A program made the position numbers and the translations under genes. A stretch of 39,644 nucleotides of DNA from an uncultured Bacillota bacterium (GTDB lineage: Bacteria; Bacillota_I; Bacilli_A; RF39; UBA660). The first letter of the stretch is position 1. The number at the start of each line of letters is the position of its first letter. Under the pieces are notes generated by a model, which saw nothing but the letters and a program-made list of their open reading frames with translations, was not told the DNA's origin and ran no database searches. Positions 32,145 through 39,644 of the stretch are shown here, piece by piece. Location of the stretch: contig CAMOYT010000010.1 in assembly GCA_946630315.1 (NCBI GenBank), forward strand, positions 1 to 39,644, in the 5' to 3' direction.

Positions 32145-33272
32145 ATGAAATTTAAAATAAAAAAAGAATTATTACTTGAAGCTTTAAATAAAGTTAGTAA
32201 AGCTATATCTACTAAAAATCTTATTCCAGTACTTGCTGGTATTAAATTTGAATTAAAGAAAAAGAAACTTACATTAACTGCTACTGATAATGATATTACT
32301 ATTCAAACTATTATTGAATCTGATAAAGAAGAAGATTTTGTTATTGAAGCTGAAGGAAGCATTATTATACAAGGTAAATATATATTAGATATAGTAAGAA
32401 AATTACCAGCTGAATATATTAATATAGAGGTAATAGAAGATTTAAAAATATTAATATCAACAGAAAATAGTGAATTTAATTTAAATGGTATAAGTGAAAG
32501 TGAATATCCTAATATAGGATTAGAAGAAAGTAAAAAGAAAATTGAAATTAAAGCAGGTGTATTTAAGAGTATTGTTAATCAAACTGCATTTGCTTCTTCT
32601 AATGAAGAAAGTAAACCTGTACTAACTGGTATTAATTTTAATATAGTAGGGGATATATTAGAATGTAATTCAACAGATTCTTATCGTTTAGCAAGAAAAG
32701 TAATTAAATTAGATAAAGAAAGTGAAGAAAACTATAATATAGTAATACCAAGTAGAAATATTGTTGAGTTTAGTAGAATACTTGGTGATGATGAAGATGT
32801 TGTAGAAATACATGTATTTAGTAATAAAGTATTATTTAAAGTTAATAATTTAAAATTTGAATCTAGATTAATTAATGGTACTTATCCAAATACATCTAAT
32901 TTACTACCAGATGATTCATTCTTAGTTGTTAGTACTAGATTAAATGATTTCTATGATGTAATTGATCGTGTTAGTATTTTAACTAGTGATAAAGAAAAGA
33001 ATATTGTTACTTTAGAAACTCAAGGAGATACATTAATTCTTAAGAGTAGTTCTGCTGAAATTGGTAGAGTAGAAGAAAAAATGACTATTTCTAAGAATAA
33101 TAAAGAAGATATAAAAATATCATTTAGTGCTAAATATATGATGGAAGCATTAAAAAGTTTTTCAACAGAAAATGTGGATATTCATTTTGTAGGAGAAATC
33201 AAACCAATTTTAATAAAATCTAGCGAAGATGAAACCTTAACTCAACTAGTTTTACCTATAAGAACATACTAA
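32145..33272 (+). CDS. dnaN: DNA polymerase III beta sliding clamp
   Basis: Ring-shaped processivity clamp; also a hub for Hda/YabA-like regulation. 375 residues in three similar domains (about 1-125, 128-250, 253-375). Start MKFKIKKELLLEALNKVSKAIST and the closing QLVLPIRTY, which forms part of the hydrophobic partner pocket, are typical. AGAAGGAATAT precedes the ATG. A terminator follows, so comK and recF need their own promoters. Confidence 0.98.
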   Translation: MKFKIKKELLLEALNKVSKAISTKNLIPVLAGIKFELKKKKLTLTATDNDITIQTIIESDKEEDFVIEAEGSIIIQGKYILDIVRKLPAEYINIEVIEDLKILISTENSEFNLNGISESEYPNIGLEESKKKIEIKAGVFKSIVNQTAFASSNEESKPVLTGINFNIVGDILECNSTDSYRLARKVIKLDKESEENYNIVIPSRNIVEFSRILGDDEDVVEIHVFSNKVLFKVNNLKFESRLINGTYPNTSNLLPDDSFLVVSTRLNDFYDVIDRVSILTSDKEKNIVTLETQGDTLILKSSSAEIGRVEEKMTISKNNKEDIKISFSAKYMMEALKSFSTENVDIHFVGEIKPILIKSSEDETLTQLVLPIRTY

Positions 33273-33299
33273 AAAGAGTAAAAATTACTCTTTTTTTTT
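33271..33299 (+). terminator. Terminator of dnaA-dnaN
   Basis: Stem AAAAAGAGTAA/TTACTCTTTTT with AAA loop and a nine-T run, at the dnaN stop. Confidence 0.85.
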
Positions 33300-33305
33300 A
33301 TTTTT

Positions 33306-33345
33306 TTGTGAAATTTCGAGAAAAATCGAGAATTTTCGGCAATTT
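33306..33345. repeat. 10-bp-phased direct repeats upstream of the ComK-like gene
   Basis: Three adjacent 10-mers TCGAGAAAAA (33316), TCGAGAATTT (33326) and TCGGCAATTT (33336); a weaker copy TTGTGAAATT precedes them (33306). One helical turn per unit puts the TCG cores on one face of the DNA. This is unlike the nearby terminators or DnaA boxes and may bind a regulator. Confidence 0.5.
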
Positions 33346-33365
33346 TTTGTGTTAAGGTGAAATTG

Positions 33366-33384
33366 AAATGCAGTTAATGCATTT
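33366..33384. promoter_or_regulatory. Inverted repeat, possible operator before the ComK-like gene
   Basis: AAATGCA - GTTAA - TGCATTT: perfect 7-bp arms with a 5-bp centre, 22 bases before the proposed start. No T-run follows, so it is not a terminator. The AT-rich arms are only loosely like the ComK AT-box (AAAA-N5-TTTT). Confidence 0.45.
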
Positions 33385-33405
33385 TAAGAAATAGGGGGAA
33401 TATTT

Positions 33406-33852
33406 ACGAAATATGAAATAAGTAAGGGGACTTTGGCTATTGTTCCAAATAATGAATTTGATAGTTTAGTATATGAAGACGAGGACAGATTTATAGTAAA
33501 GGAAACACCATATGAAATTATGGAATCTTCTTGTAAGTATTTTGGTAGTACATATGAAGGTAGAAAAGAAGGAGCTAAAGAAATATTAGGTGCTGAATAT
33601 AAGGTTCCTATTATTATAGAAGATACTAATAATTTAATTGTTTTTCCAACTACTAGTCCTTACAGTGAAGATTGTATGTGGATATCTTTAAATAGAATAA
33701 ATAAGTTTTTAAAAATAGATGCTTATCATACAAAAATTGTTTTCGATAATAATATTGAAATAATTGTTCCTTGTTCTTATAGAACTATTGAAAATCAAAT
33801 TTCTAGAGCTTCTAGATTAGATTTAATTCTTCGTAAAAGAAGAAAAATCTAA
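33406..33852 (+). CDS. comK: ComK-family competence transcription factor, apparent ACG start
   Basis: ComK is the master activator of competence in Bacillus; it binds AT-boxes. The conserved core is clear: ESSCKYFGSTYEGRKEG, KVPIIIEDTNNLIVFPTTSPYSEDCMWISLNRI, and SYRTIENQISRASRLDLILRKR. With the ACG start it has 148 residues; B. subtilis ComK has 192 and a longer C-terminal tail. The family N-terminus KYEISKGTLAIVP begins at the codon after ACG 33406, and GGGGGA lies seven bases before that ACG. The first ordinary start is TTG 33433, which would remove part of the first strand and has its purine-rich site only three bases away. The ATG at 33413 is out of frame. It lies between dnaN and recF, where yaaA is usual. 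Confidence 0.85.
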   Translation, partial: TKYEISKGTLAIVPNNEFDSLVYEDEDRFIVKETPYEIMESSCKYFGSTYEGRKEGAKEILGAEYKVPIIIEDTNNLIVFPTTSPYSEDCMWISLNRINKFLKIDAYHTKIVFDNNIEIIVPCSYRTIENQISRASRLDLILRKRRKI

Positions 33853-33860
33853 TATTAATT

Positions 33861-33890
33861 AAAAATAGTTAGTAATAACTATTTTTTTAG
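33861..33890 (+). terminator. Terminator of the ComK-like gene
   Basis: Stem AAAAATAGTTA/TAACTATTTTT with GTAA loop and seven T, about 10 bases beyond the stop. Confidence 0.85.
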
Positions 33891-33909
33891 TGCTTTTTAA
33901 GGGCATATA

Positions 33910-33918
33910 TGGTATAAT
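33910..33918 (+). promoter_or_regulatory. Extended -10 promoter for recF-gyrB-gyrA
   Basis: TGGTATAAT on the plus strand; transcription should start near 33925. A palindrome ATACCGGTAT (33937-33946) lies just downstream in the leader. Confidence 0.65.
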
Positions 33919-33963
33919 AAATACGTATGTATAGGAATACCGGTATAGGGGATAGGTGATTAT

Positions 33964-33990
33964 ATGAGCTTTTTAAACGGTTTTAAATGA
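33964..33990 (+). CDS. Eight-codon leader ORF overlapping recF (MSFLNGFK)
   Basis: ATG 33964 has GGTGAT six bases upstream, the local ribosome-site style. The frame encodes MSFLNGFK and stops at TGA 33988-33990, which overlaps the recF ATG as ATGA. recF itself has no purine-rich site before its ATG, so recF is probably translated by ribosomes that finish this mini-ORF. It may be a coupling device or a remnant of the yaaA gene that usually occupies this place. Confidence 0.55.
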   Translation: MSFLNGFK

Positions 33991-35099
33991 AATTATCTAA
34001 AATTAGTCTCCTAAATTTCAGAAATTATTCTAACATTAATATTAAATTAGGAGATAAGATGAATATTTTTGTTGGTAATAATGCTCAAGGTAAGACAAAT
34101 ATACTTGAGGCTATTACTATTTTAGCTCTTACTAAATCGCATAGAGTAGGTAATAATCCTAATTTAGTGCAATTTAATAAGAAGAAATGTTCTATTAAAG
34201 GAGTTATTAAAAATAATAATATTATATCTAAATTAGAGGTTGATATTGTTGATGATCAAAAGAAATTACTTATTAATAGTACTAATATAAAAAGAGTTGC
34301 TGATTATATATCACATTTAAATGTAATAGTATTTTCACCTGATGATTTAGATATAATTAAAGGATCACCTAATATTCGTAGAAATCTATTGAATATTCAA
34401 TTATCCCAAATAAGTAAAGAATATTTAAATACATATAATCAATATAATAAGTTGCTAAAGACAAGAAATGAGTATTTAAAAGTATTATTTAATAATAATA
34501 TCGCTGATAAAAATTATTTAGATATTATTACTGATAAGCTTGTGGAAAAAGCAGTTTTAATATATAAAATGCGAAAAGAATATATTGATTATATTAATGA
34601 AAGTATTGATAATTATTATTCTGAAATATCTGGTATGTTTGGTATTAAAGTTATATATACACCTAATATTAATATAGATAATTATGATGAGGAGAGTATA
34701 AGAAAGAGTCTTAAACATAACTTTTATAAGAATTATATGAAAGAACTAAATTATGGTATGACATTATATGGACCTCATAGAGATGATATAGTATTTGAAC
34801 TTGATAACAATGATTTAAAATACTATGGATCACAAGGACAACAAAAATTAGCAGTTTTAGCATTTAAATTATCTGAAATTAATATTTTTAATAATTATTG
34901 TGGTACTAATCCAGTATTATTATTAGATGATATTTTTAGTGAATTAGATATTAAGAAAAGAAATAAGTTATTAAAGTTTATTAATAAAGATGATTTACAA
35001 AGTATTATTACAACTACTGATTTAAAGAATATTAATAAGAGATATTTAAATGATGCAAATATTTTTGAAGTAATAAATGGACAAATAGAAGGGAAGTAA
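33987..35099 (+). CDS. recF: DNA replication/repair protein RecF
   Basis: SMC-like ATPase that binds gapped DNA and helps load RecA. 370 residues, normal length. N-terminal LSKISLLNFRNYSNINIKLG, Walker A GNNAQGKTNILEAI (31-44), ABC-type signature region YGSQGQQKLAVLAFKLSE (about 297-314), Walker B PVLLLDDIFSELD. No ribosome site; translation appears coupled to the overlapping 8-codon ORF. Followed by gyrB after 6 bases. Confidence 0.97.
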   Translation: MKLSKISLLNFRNYSNINIKLGDKMNIFVGNNAQGKTNILEAITILALTKSHRVGNNPNLVQFNKKKCSIKGVIKNNNIISKLEVDIVDDQKKLLINSTNIKRVADYISHLNVIVFSPDDLDIIKGSPNIRRNLLNIQLSQISKEYLNTYNQYNKLLKTRNEYLKVLFNNNIADKNYLDIITDKLVEKAVLIYKMRKEYIDYINESIDNYYSEISGMFGIKVIYTPNINIDNYDEESIRKSLKHNFYKNYMKELNYGMTLYGPHRDDIVFELDNNDLKYYGSQGQQKLAVLAFKLSEINIFNNYCGTNPVLLLDDIFSELDIKKRNKLLKFINKDDLQSIITTTDLKNINKRYLNDANIFEVINGQIEGK

Positions 35100-35105
35100 T
35101 TATAA

Positions 35106-37034
35106 ATGAATGATGAAAAAGTAGAAACAAAATATGATTCTTCGGCTATCCAAGTATTAGAAGGACTAGAAGCAGTTAGAAAACGTCCTGGTATGTATAT
35201 TGGTAGTACTAGTTCTCGTGGATTACATCATTTAGTATGGGAAATTGTCGATAATGCTATTGATGAAGCTTTAGCAGGATATTGTACTCATATTGAAGTA
35301 ATTATTAATAAAGATAATAGTATTACTGTTAAAGATAATGGTCGTGGTATACCTGTGGATATCCATCCAAAGACTGGGAAGAGTACAGTAGAAACTGTTT
35401 ATACTGTATTACATGCAGGTGGTAAATTTGGTGGAGGAGGATACAAAGTATCTGGTGGACTTCACGGAGTTGGTGCTTCTGTTGTTAATGCTTTAAGTGA
35501 TTGGTTAGAAGTAAGAGTTTATAAGGATGGAAATGTTTATTATCAACGTTATAGTAAAGGTGGAAAACCTGAAGATGACTTAAAGATTATAGATAAATGT
35601 GATAAAGATAGAACTGGAACTACAGTACATTTCTTACCAGATGATCAAATATTTACTGAGACAACAGTTTATGATTATGATATTTTAAAAACTCGTTTAA
35701 AAGAGTTAGCTTTCTTAAATAAAGGTTTAAGAATAAGTCTTTATGATGAGAGAGAAGCAGATAAAAAGGATAGTTTCTGTTATGAAGGTGGTTTAGTTGA
35801 GTATGTTGAAATGCTTAATAAAAATAAGAATCCTATTCATGAAACTATTGTGGATATTTCTGGAAAAGAAAATGATATTTCGGTAGAAGTAGCTTTACAA
35901 TATAATGAAAGTTATAATGCAAGTATTTATTCTTTTGTTAATAATATTATTACACCTGAAGGTGGAACTCATGAAGATGGTGTAAAAAGAGCTCTAACTA
36001 GAGTTATTAATAAGTATGCTCAACAGGCTAATTTATTAAAAGAAAAAGATGATTCTTTAAAGGGAGAAGATGTTTCTGAAGGTTTAACTATGATTATTTC
36101 TGTTAAGCATCCTAATCCTCAATTTGAAGGACAAACTAAGACTAAACTAGGTAATAGTGAAGTTAGGGGAATTGCTGATAAAATATTTAGTGAAGCATTA
36201 GAGAGATTCTTAATGGAAAATCCTGATCAAGCTAGAATTATTGTTGATAAATCTATGACAGCAAGTAGAGCAAGAGTAGCAGCTAAAAAGGCAAGAGAGC
36301 TTACTCGTAGAAAAGGTGATTTAGATGTTACTAATTTCTTTGGTAAGTTATCTGATTGTAAGAGTAAAGATGCTACTGAGTCTGAAATATTCTTAGTCGA
36401 GGGTGATTCAGCAGGAGGATCTGCTATTAAAGGTAGAGATTCTATGACACAAGCTATTCTTCCATTACGTGGAAAGATACTTAATGTTGAAAAAGCTAGA
36501 CTTGATAGAGCTTTATCAAATGATGAAATTAGAACAATTATTACTGCTTTTGGTACTGGTATAGGTGAGGAATTTGATCTTTCTAAACTTAGATATCATA
36601 AGATAATAATAATGACTGATGCAGATGTTGATGGTAGCCATATTCGAGTATTATTATTAACATTATTCTATCGTTTCTTTAGACCTATTGTTGAAGCAGG
36701 ACATGTATATGCTGCTCAACCTCCACTTTTCTGTATAAAACATGGTAAAACTATAAAATATGTTTTAAATGAAGAGGAAAGAGATGAATATTTAGCTACT
36801 TTATCTCCAAATACAAAATATGATATTTCTCGTATGAAAGGTTTAGGAGAAATGGATGCTGAAGAATTAAATGAAACAACTATGGATATAAATAAGAGAG
36901 TTCTTAGACAAATAACTGTTGATGATACTATGGCAGCTGATGATGTATTCTCTAAACTTATGGGTGAAGAAGTTGAACCAAGACGTGAGTTTATTGAACA
37001 AAATGCTACATATGTTGAGAATTTGGATGTTTAG
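35106..37034 (+). CDS. gyrB: DNA gyrase subunit B
   Basis: ATPase subunit of gyrase. 642 residues. GHKL ATPase domain with [28 protein letters not shown] and [26 protein letters not shown]; transducer domain; Toprim domain with EGDSAGGSA (near 417) and [11 protein letters not shown]-terminal GyrB tail with RMKGLGEMD. Length is normal for Gram-positive GyrB. It sits in recF-gyrB-gyrA. Confidence 0.98.
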   Translation: MNDEKVETKYDSSAIQVLEGLEAVRKRPGMYIGSTSSRGLHHLVWEIVDNAIDEALAGYCTHIEVIINKDNSITVKDNGRGIPVDIHPKTGKSTVETVYTVLHAGGKFGGGGYKVSGGLHGVGASVVNALSDWLEVRVYKDGNVYYQRYSKGGKPEDDLKIIDKCDKDRTGTTVHFLPDDQIFTETTVYDYDILKTRLKELAFLNKGLRISLYDEREADKKDSFCYEGGLVEYVEMLNKNKNPIHETIVDISGKENDISVEVALQYNESYNASIYSFVNNIITPEGGTHEDGVKRALTRVINKYAQQANLLKEKDDSLKGEDVSEGLTMIISVKHPNPQFEGQTKTKLGNSEVRGIADKIFSEALERFLMENPDQARIIVDKSMTASRARVAAKKARELTRRKGDLDVTNFFGKLSDCKSKDATESEIFLVEGDSAGGSAIKGRDSMTQAILPLRGKILNVEKARLDRALSNDEIRTIITAFGTGIGEEFDLSKLRYHKIIIMTDADVDGSHIRVLLLTLFYRFFRPIVEAGHVYAAQPPLFCIKHGKTIKYVLNEEERDEYLATLSPNTKYDISRMKGLGEMDAEELNETTMDINKRVLRQITVDDTMAADDVFSKLMGEEVEPRREFIEQNATYVENLDV

Positions 37035-37046
37035 GGGGGATAGAAT

Positions 37047-39569
37047 ATGGATAGATTAGAACAAAATAATATAGTAAAAGAAGTACAAGATTCATTTTTA
37101 GAGTATTCAATGAGTGTTATAGTTGCTCGTGCACTTCCTGATCTTAGAGATGGATTAAAACCTGTGCATAGAAGAATTCTATATTCTATGTATGAATCTG
37201 GTTATACTCCTGATAAGCCTCATAAAAAGAGTGCTAGAATCGTTGGAGATGTTATGGGTAAATACCATCCTCATGGTGATTCTTCTATTTATGAAGCAAT
37301 GGTTAGAATGGCTCAAGATTTTTCATATCGTTATATGTTAGTTGATGGTCATGGTAACTTTGGTAATATTGAAGGTTATGGTGCTGCAGCAATGCGTTAT
37401 ACTGAATCTCGTTTATCAAAGATTTCATTGCAATTGTTACGTGATATTAATAAAAATACTGTTAATTTTACTCCAAACTTTGATGAGAGTGAAAGAGAAC
37501 CAGAAATTTTACCATCACGTTTCCCAAATATTTTAGTCAATGGAACCACTGGTATTGCTGTTGGTATGGCTACAAATATTCCACCTCATAACTTAAGTGA
37601 AGTTATTGATGGATGTGTTGCTTATATTGATAATCCTGATATTGATTTAGATGGTTTAATGCAATATATTAAAGGACCAGATTTCCCAACAGGTGCTTCT
37701 ATATTAGGAAATAGTGGTATAAGAAAAGCTTATGAAACTGGACGTGGAACTATTACTATTAGAAGTAAGGCTAGAATTGAAGAGAAGGGTGGCCGTCAAT
37801 ATATTATTGTTGATGAGGTTCCTTATGGTGTTAATACTTTAGAATTAAAAAATAAAGTAGCTGAACTTGTTCATAATAAAGTAATTGATGGTATTAGTGA
37901 TTATCATTCTGATTTAAAAGATGGTATTAAAATTACTATTACTTTAAAGAAGGATGCCAATGCTCAAGTTGTATTAAACAAATTATATAAGCATACTCAA
38001 TTTCAAACATCTTATGGAATTATATTCTTGATGCTTGATCAAGGTGTTCCAAAGACATTAGGTTTAAAAGATATTATTTCTAAATATATTGAATATCAAA
38101 AAGAAGTAATTATTAGAAGAACAAAGTTTGATTTAGATGTTGCTGAAAAAAGAGTTCATATTTTAGAAGGCTTAAAAATAGCTTTAGATAATATTGATGC
38201 TGTTATTAAATTAATTAGAGCTTCTAATTCTGATGATGAGGCTAGGGAAGGATTAATGAAGAACTTTAGTCTTTCAGAAGTTCAAGCAAATGCAATCTTG
38301 GAAATGAGATTACGTCGTTTAACTGGATTAGAGCGTGAAAAAATTGAAAATGAATTAAATGACTTACTAAAATTAATTGCGGATTTAAAAGCTATTTTAG
38401 CTAGTGATGAGAAGATTTTAGAGGTTATTAAGAATGAATTATTAGAAATTAAACAAAAATATGGTGATGAGAGACGTACTAATATTGATATGACAGCTAT
38501 TGAATATATTGAAGATGAATCTCTTATACCTGAAGAAGATATTATTGTTACATTAACTAATAATGGTTATATTAAGAGACTTAGAACTGATACTTATAGA
38601 ACTCAAAATAGGGGTGGAGTAGGTATTAAGGGAATGTCTACTAATGAAGAAGATTTTGTTAGCCATATTATTGCTACAAAGACTCATAATTATATTTTAT
38701 TCTTTACTAACTTTGGTAGAGTATATCGTATTAAAGGATATGAAATTCCTGAATTTTCAAGGCAATCTAAAGGTTTACCAATTATAAATTTATTACAATT
38801 AGATAAAGAAGAGAACATTCGTTCGATTGTGGAAATTGATCCAAGTGATGACCAATTGAAATATTTAATGTTTGCTACTAAGAACGGAATTGTTAAGAGA
38901 ACTGCAATTGAAGAATTTGATAGTATTAGAAAAGGTGGAAAGATTGCAATTGTTCTTAAGGAAGATGATGAATTAATTTCTGTTCGTAAAACTAATGGTA
39001 AAAGTGAAATTGTTTTAGGAGCAAGTAATGGTCGTATGGTTAGATTTGTGGAAGATGAAGTTAGAGCTATGGGTAGAAGTAGTTCTGGTGTAAAAGGTAT
39101 GGATCTTGATGGTGCTCATATTGTTGGTGCTGAAATGATTAATGCTGGTGAACAAATACTAATTGTTACTGAAAAGGGTTATGGTAAAAAGACTGTTATT
39201 GATGAATATAGACTTACACATCGTGGATCTAAAGGTGTTAAAGCATTAAATGTAACTGAAAAGAATGGTTCTATGGCTTCATTAAAACGAGTTGATGAAG
39301 GTAAAGAACTTGAATTAATTATTGTTACTGATAGTGGTGTAATTATTAAATTACCTATGGATCAAGTTTCTACATTAAAGAGAGCTACTCAAGGAGTTCG
39401 TTTGATTAATCTAAAAGATGAGCAAGCTGTATCTACTGTAACAATTGTGGAAAAAGAAGATGAGGATGAGAATGAAACTGATTCTGATGTTAATGTAGAT
39501 ACTAATCCAACTAATGAAGAAGCTCATGAGGTAGAAGAAGTTGTTGCAGAGGATGAAAAAGAAGATTAA
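37047..39569 (+). CDS. gyrA: DNA gyrase subunit A
   Basis: DNA-cleaving subunit of gyrase. 840 residues. [18 protein letters not shown], catalytic Tyr118 in AAAMRYTE, and the quinolone region [10 protein letters not shown] with Ser79 (E. coli Ser83) and Glu83 (Asp87): the wild-type, sensitive pattern. The C-terminal beta-pinwheel carries a GyrA box-type [10 protein letters not shown] and later repeats; the last ~35 residues are Glu/Asp-rich. GGGGGGATAGA precedes the ATG. The terminator hairpin overlaps the final codons. Confidence 0.98.
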   Translation: MDRLEQNNIVKEVQDSFLEYSMSVIVARALPDLRDGLKPVHRRILYSMYESGYTPDKPHKKSARIVGDVMGKYHPHGDSSIYEAMVRMAQDFSYRYMLVDGHGNFGNIEGYGAAAMRYTESRLSKISLQLLRDINKNTVNFTPNFDESEREPEILPSRFPNILVNGTTGIAVGMATNIPPHNLSEVIDGCVAYIDNPDIDLDGLMQYIKGPDFPTGASILGNSGIRKAYETGRGTITIRSKARIEEKGGRQYIIVDEVPYGVNTLELKNKVAELVHNKVIDGISDYHSDLKDGIKITITLKKDANAQVVLNKLYKHTQFQTSYGIIFLMLDQGVPKTLGLKDIISKYIEYQKEVIIRRTKFDLDVAEKRVHILEGLKIALDNIDAVIKLIRASNSDDEAREGLMKNFSLSEVQANAILEMRLRRLTGLEREKIENELNDLLKLIADLKAILASDEKILEVIKNELLEIKQKYGDERRTNIDMTAIEYIEDESLIPEEDIIVTLTNNGYIKRLRTDTYRTQNRGGVGIKGMSTNEEDFVSHIIATKTHNYILFFTNFGRVYRIKGYEIPEFSRQSKGLPIINLLQLDKEENIRSIVEIDPSDDQLKYLMFATKNGIVKRTAIEEFDSIRKGGKIAIVLKEDDELISVRKTNGKSEIVLGASNGRMVRFVEDEVRAMGRSSSGVKGMDLDGAHIVGAEMINAGEQILIVTEKGYGKKTVIDEYRLTHRGSKGVKALNVTEKNGSMASLKRVDEGKELELIIVTDSGVIIKLPMDQVSTLKRATQGVRLINLKDEQAVSTVTIVEKEDEDENETDSDVNVDTNPTNEEAHEVEEVVAEDEKED

Positions 39570-39583
39570 TTCTTCTTTTTTTC
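39556..39583 (+). terminator. Terminator of recF-gyrB-gyrA
   Basis: Stem AAAAAGAAGA/TCTTCTTTTT with TTAAT loop, followed by TTC; the left arm is in the last gyrA codons. Confidence 0.75.
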
Positions 39584-39592
39584 TTGCATTAA

Positions 39593-39608
39593 TGTTCCAC
39601 GTGAAACA
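39593..39608. promoter_or_regulatory. parS: parS, ParB binding site
   Basis: TGTTCCACGTGAAACA, which fits the 16-bp consensus palindrome of ParB/Spo0J sites (TGTTNCACGTGAAACA) exactly. It lies just after gyrA, about 9 kb from dnaA, a usual distance for origin-proximal parS. It is the only copy I saw in the window. Confidence 0.93.
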
Positions 39609-39644
39609 TTATTTCCACAGTTTATGTTAATAATTAATTATTTT

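Noticed and set aside
33301-33345. Repeats after dnaN as additional parS or Noc sites
   Set aside because: The units are direct, not palindromic, and lack CACGTG or CCCGGG.

Overview
The window is a contiguous piece of a low-GC Bacillota (Firmicutes) chromosome around its replication origin. Base composition is very AT-rich (roughly 30% G+C by eye). Gene content and order (rpmH-rnpA-yidC-jag-mnmE-mnmG-rsmG-noc-parA-parB ... ychF, rpsF-ssb-rpsR, DHH-rplI-dnaB, walJ-rlmH, and dnaA-dnaN-recF-gyrB-gyrA on the other side) match the Bacillus-type origin. The RNA polymerase delta subunit, Noc, a DUF1934-argS pair and a ComK-like protein also point to Bacilli or a gut lineage close to Erysipelotrichia/RF39/Mollicutes. 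TGA is used as a stop (the gene before argS; the mini-ORF before recF), so the code is standard and this is not a Mycoplasma/Spiroplasma. No IS, prophage, CRISPR array, tRNA or rRNA was seen.

Layout. 1-4153 (minus strand): partial prfA, rpoE, an unrecognised 214-aa gene, argS, DUF1934. 4289-5826 (plus): lemA-like gene and pta. 5859-12802 (minus): one long operon, DHH phosphoesterase - rplI - dnaB - M23 peptidase - walJ - rlmH - ung - PF06541 membrane protein. 12882-13100 (minus): a free-standing small RNA gene whose fold resembles 6S RNA. 13180-14197 (minus): rpsF-ssb-rpsR behind a structured leader. 14339-15043 (plus): zinc-ribbon membrane protein. 15063-16936 (minus): ychF and a laccase-domain protein. 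17047-18234 (plus): CofE-like ligase. 18268-22543 (minus): parA-parB-mscS-DUF951-abgT operon. 22638-23963 (minus): noc. 24072-27959 (minus): mnmE-mnmG-rsmG. 28037-30332 (minus): rpmH-rnpA-yidC-jag and a small unknown gene. 30333-32144: oriC, DnaA boxes on both sides of dnaA. 30635-39569 (plus): dnaA, dnaN, comK-like gene, recF with a leader mini-ORF, gyrB, gyrA. A perfect parS site lies at 39593-39608.

How it works together. Genes point away from oriC on both arms except three plus-strand islands on the left arm (lemA-pta, zinc-ribbon gene, cofE-like gene). Each island ends in a bidirectional terminator. Initiation (DnaA, DnaB helicase, beta clamp, gyrase, SSB), origin segregation (ParA, ParB, parS) and nucleoid occlusion (Noc) sit next to translation (L34, L9, S6, S18, RF1, ArgRS, MnmE/G, RsmG, RlmH), membrane insertion (YidC/Jag) and cell-wall genes (M23, WalJ). 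Most promoters I can find carry an extended -10 (TGnTATAAT).

This is a mostly conserved core region and I found no new multi-gene system. The points most worth a second look are: the ComK-like gene, whose best start is an ACG codon behind 10-bp-phased repeats; an 8-codon ORF that overlaps recF as ATGA where yaaA usually sits; the 6S-like RNA; a Noc with a ~190-residue low-complexity linker and no obvious membrane-targeting helix; a soluble GdpP-like protein with GGGGD in place of GGGGH; and an M23/G5/LysM gene in the place of walRK-yycHI.
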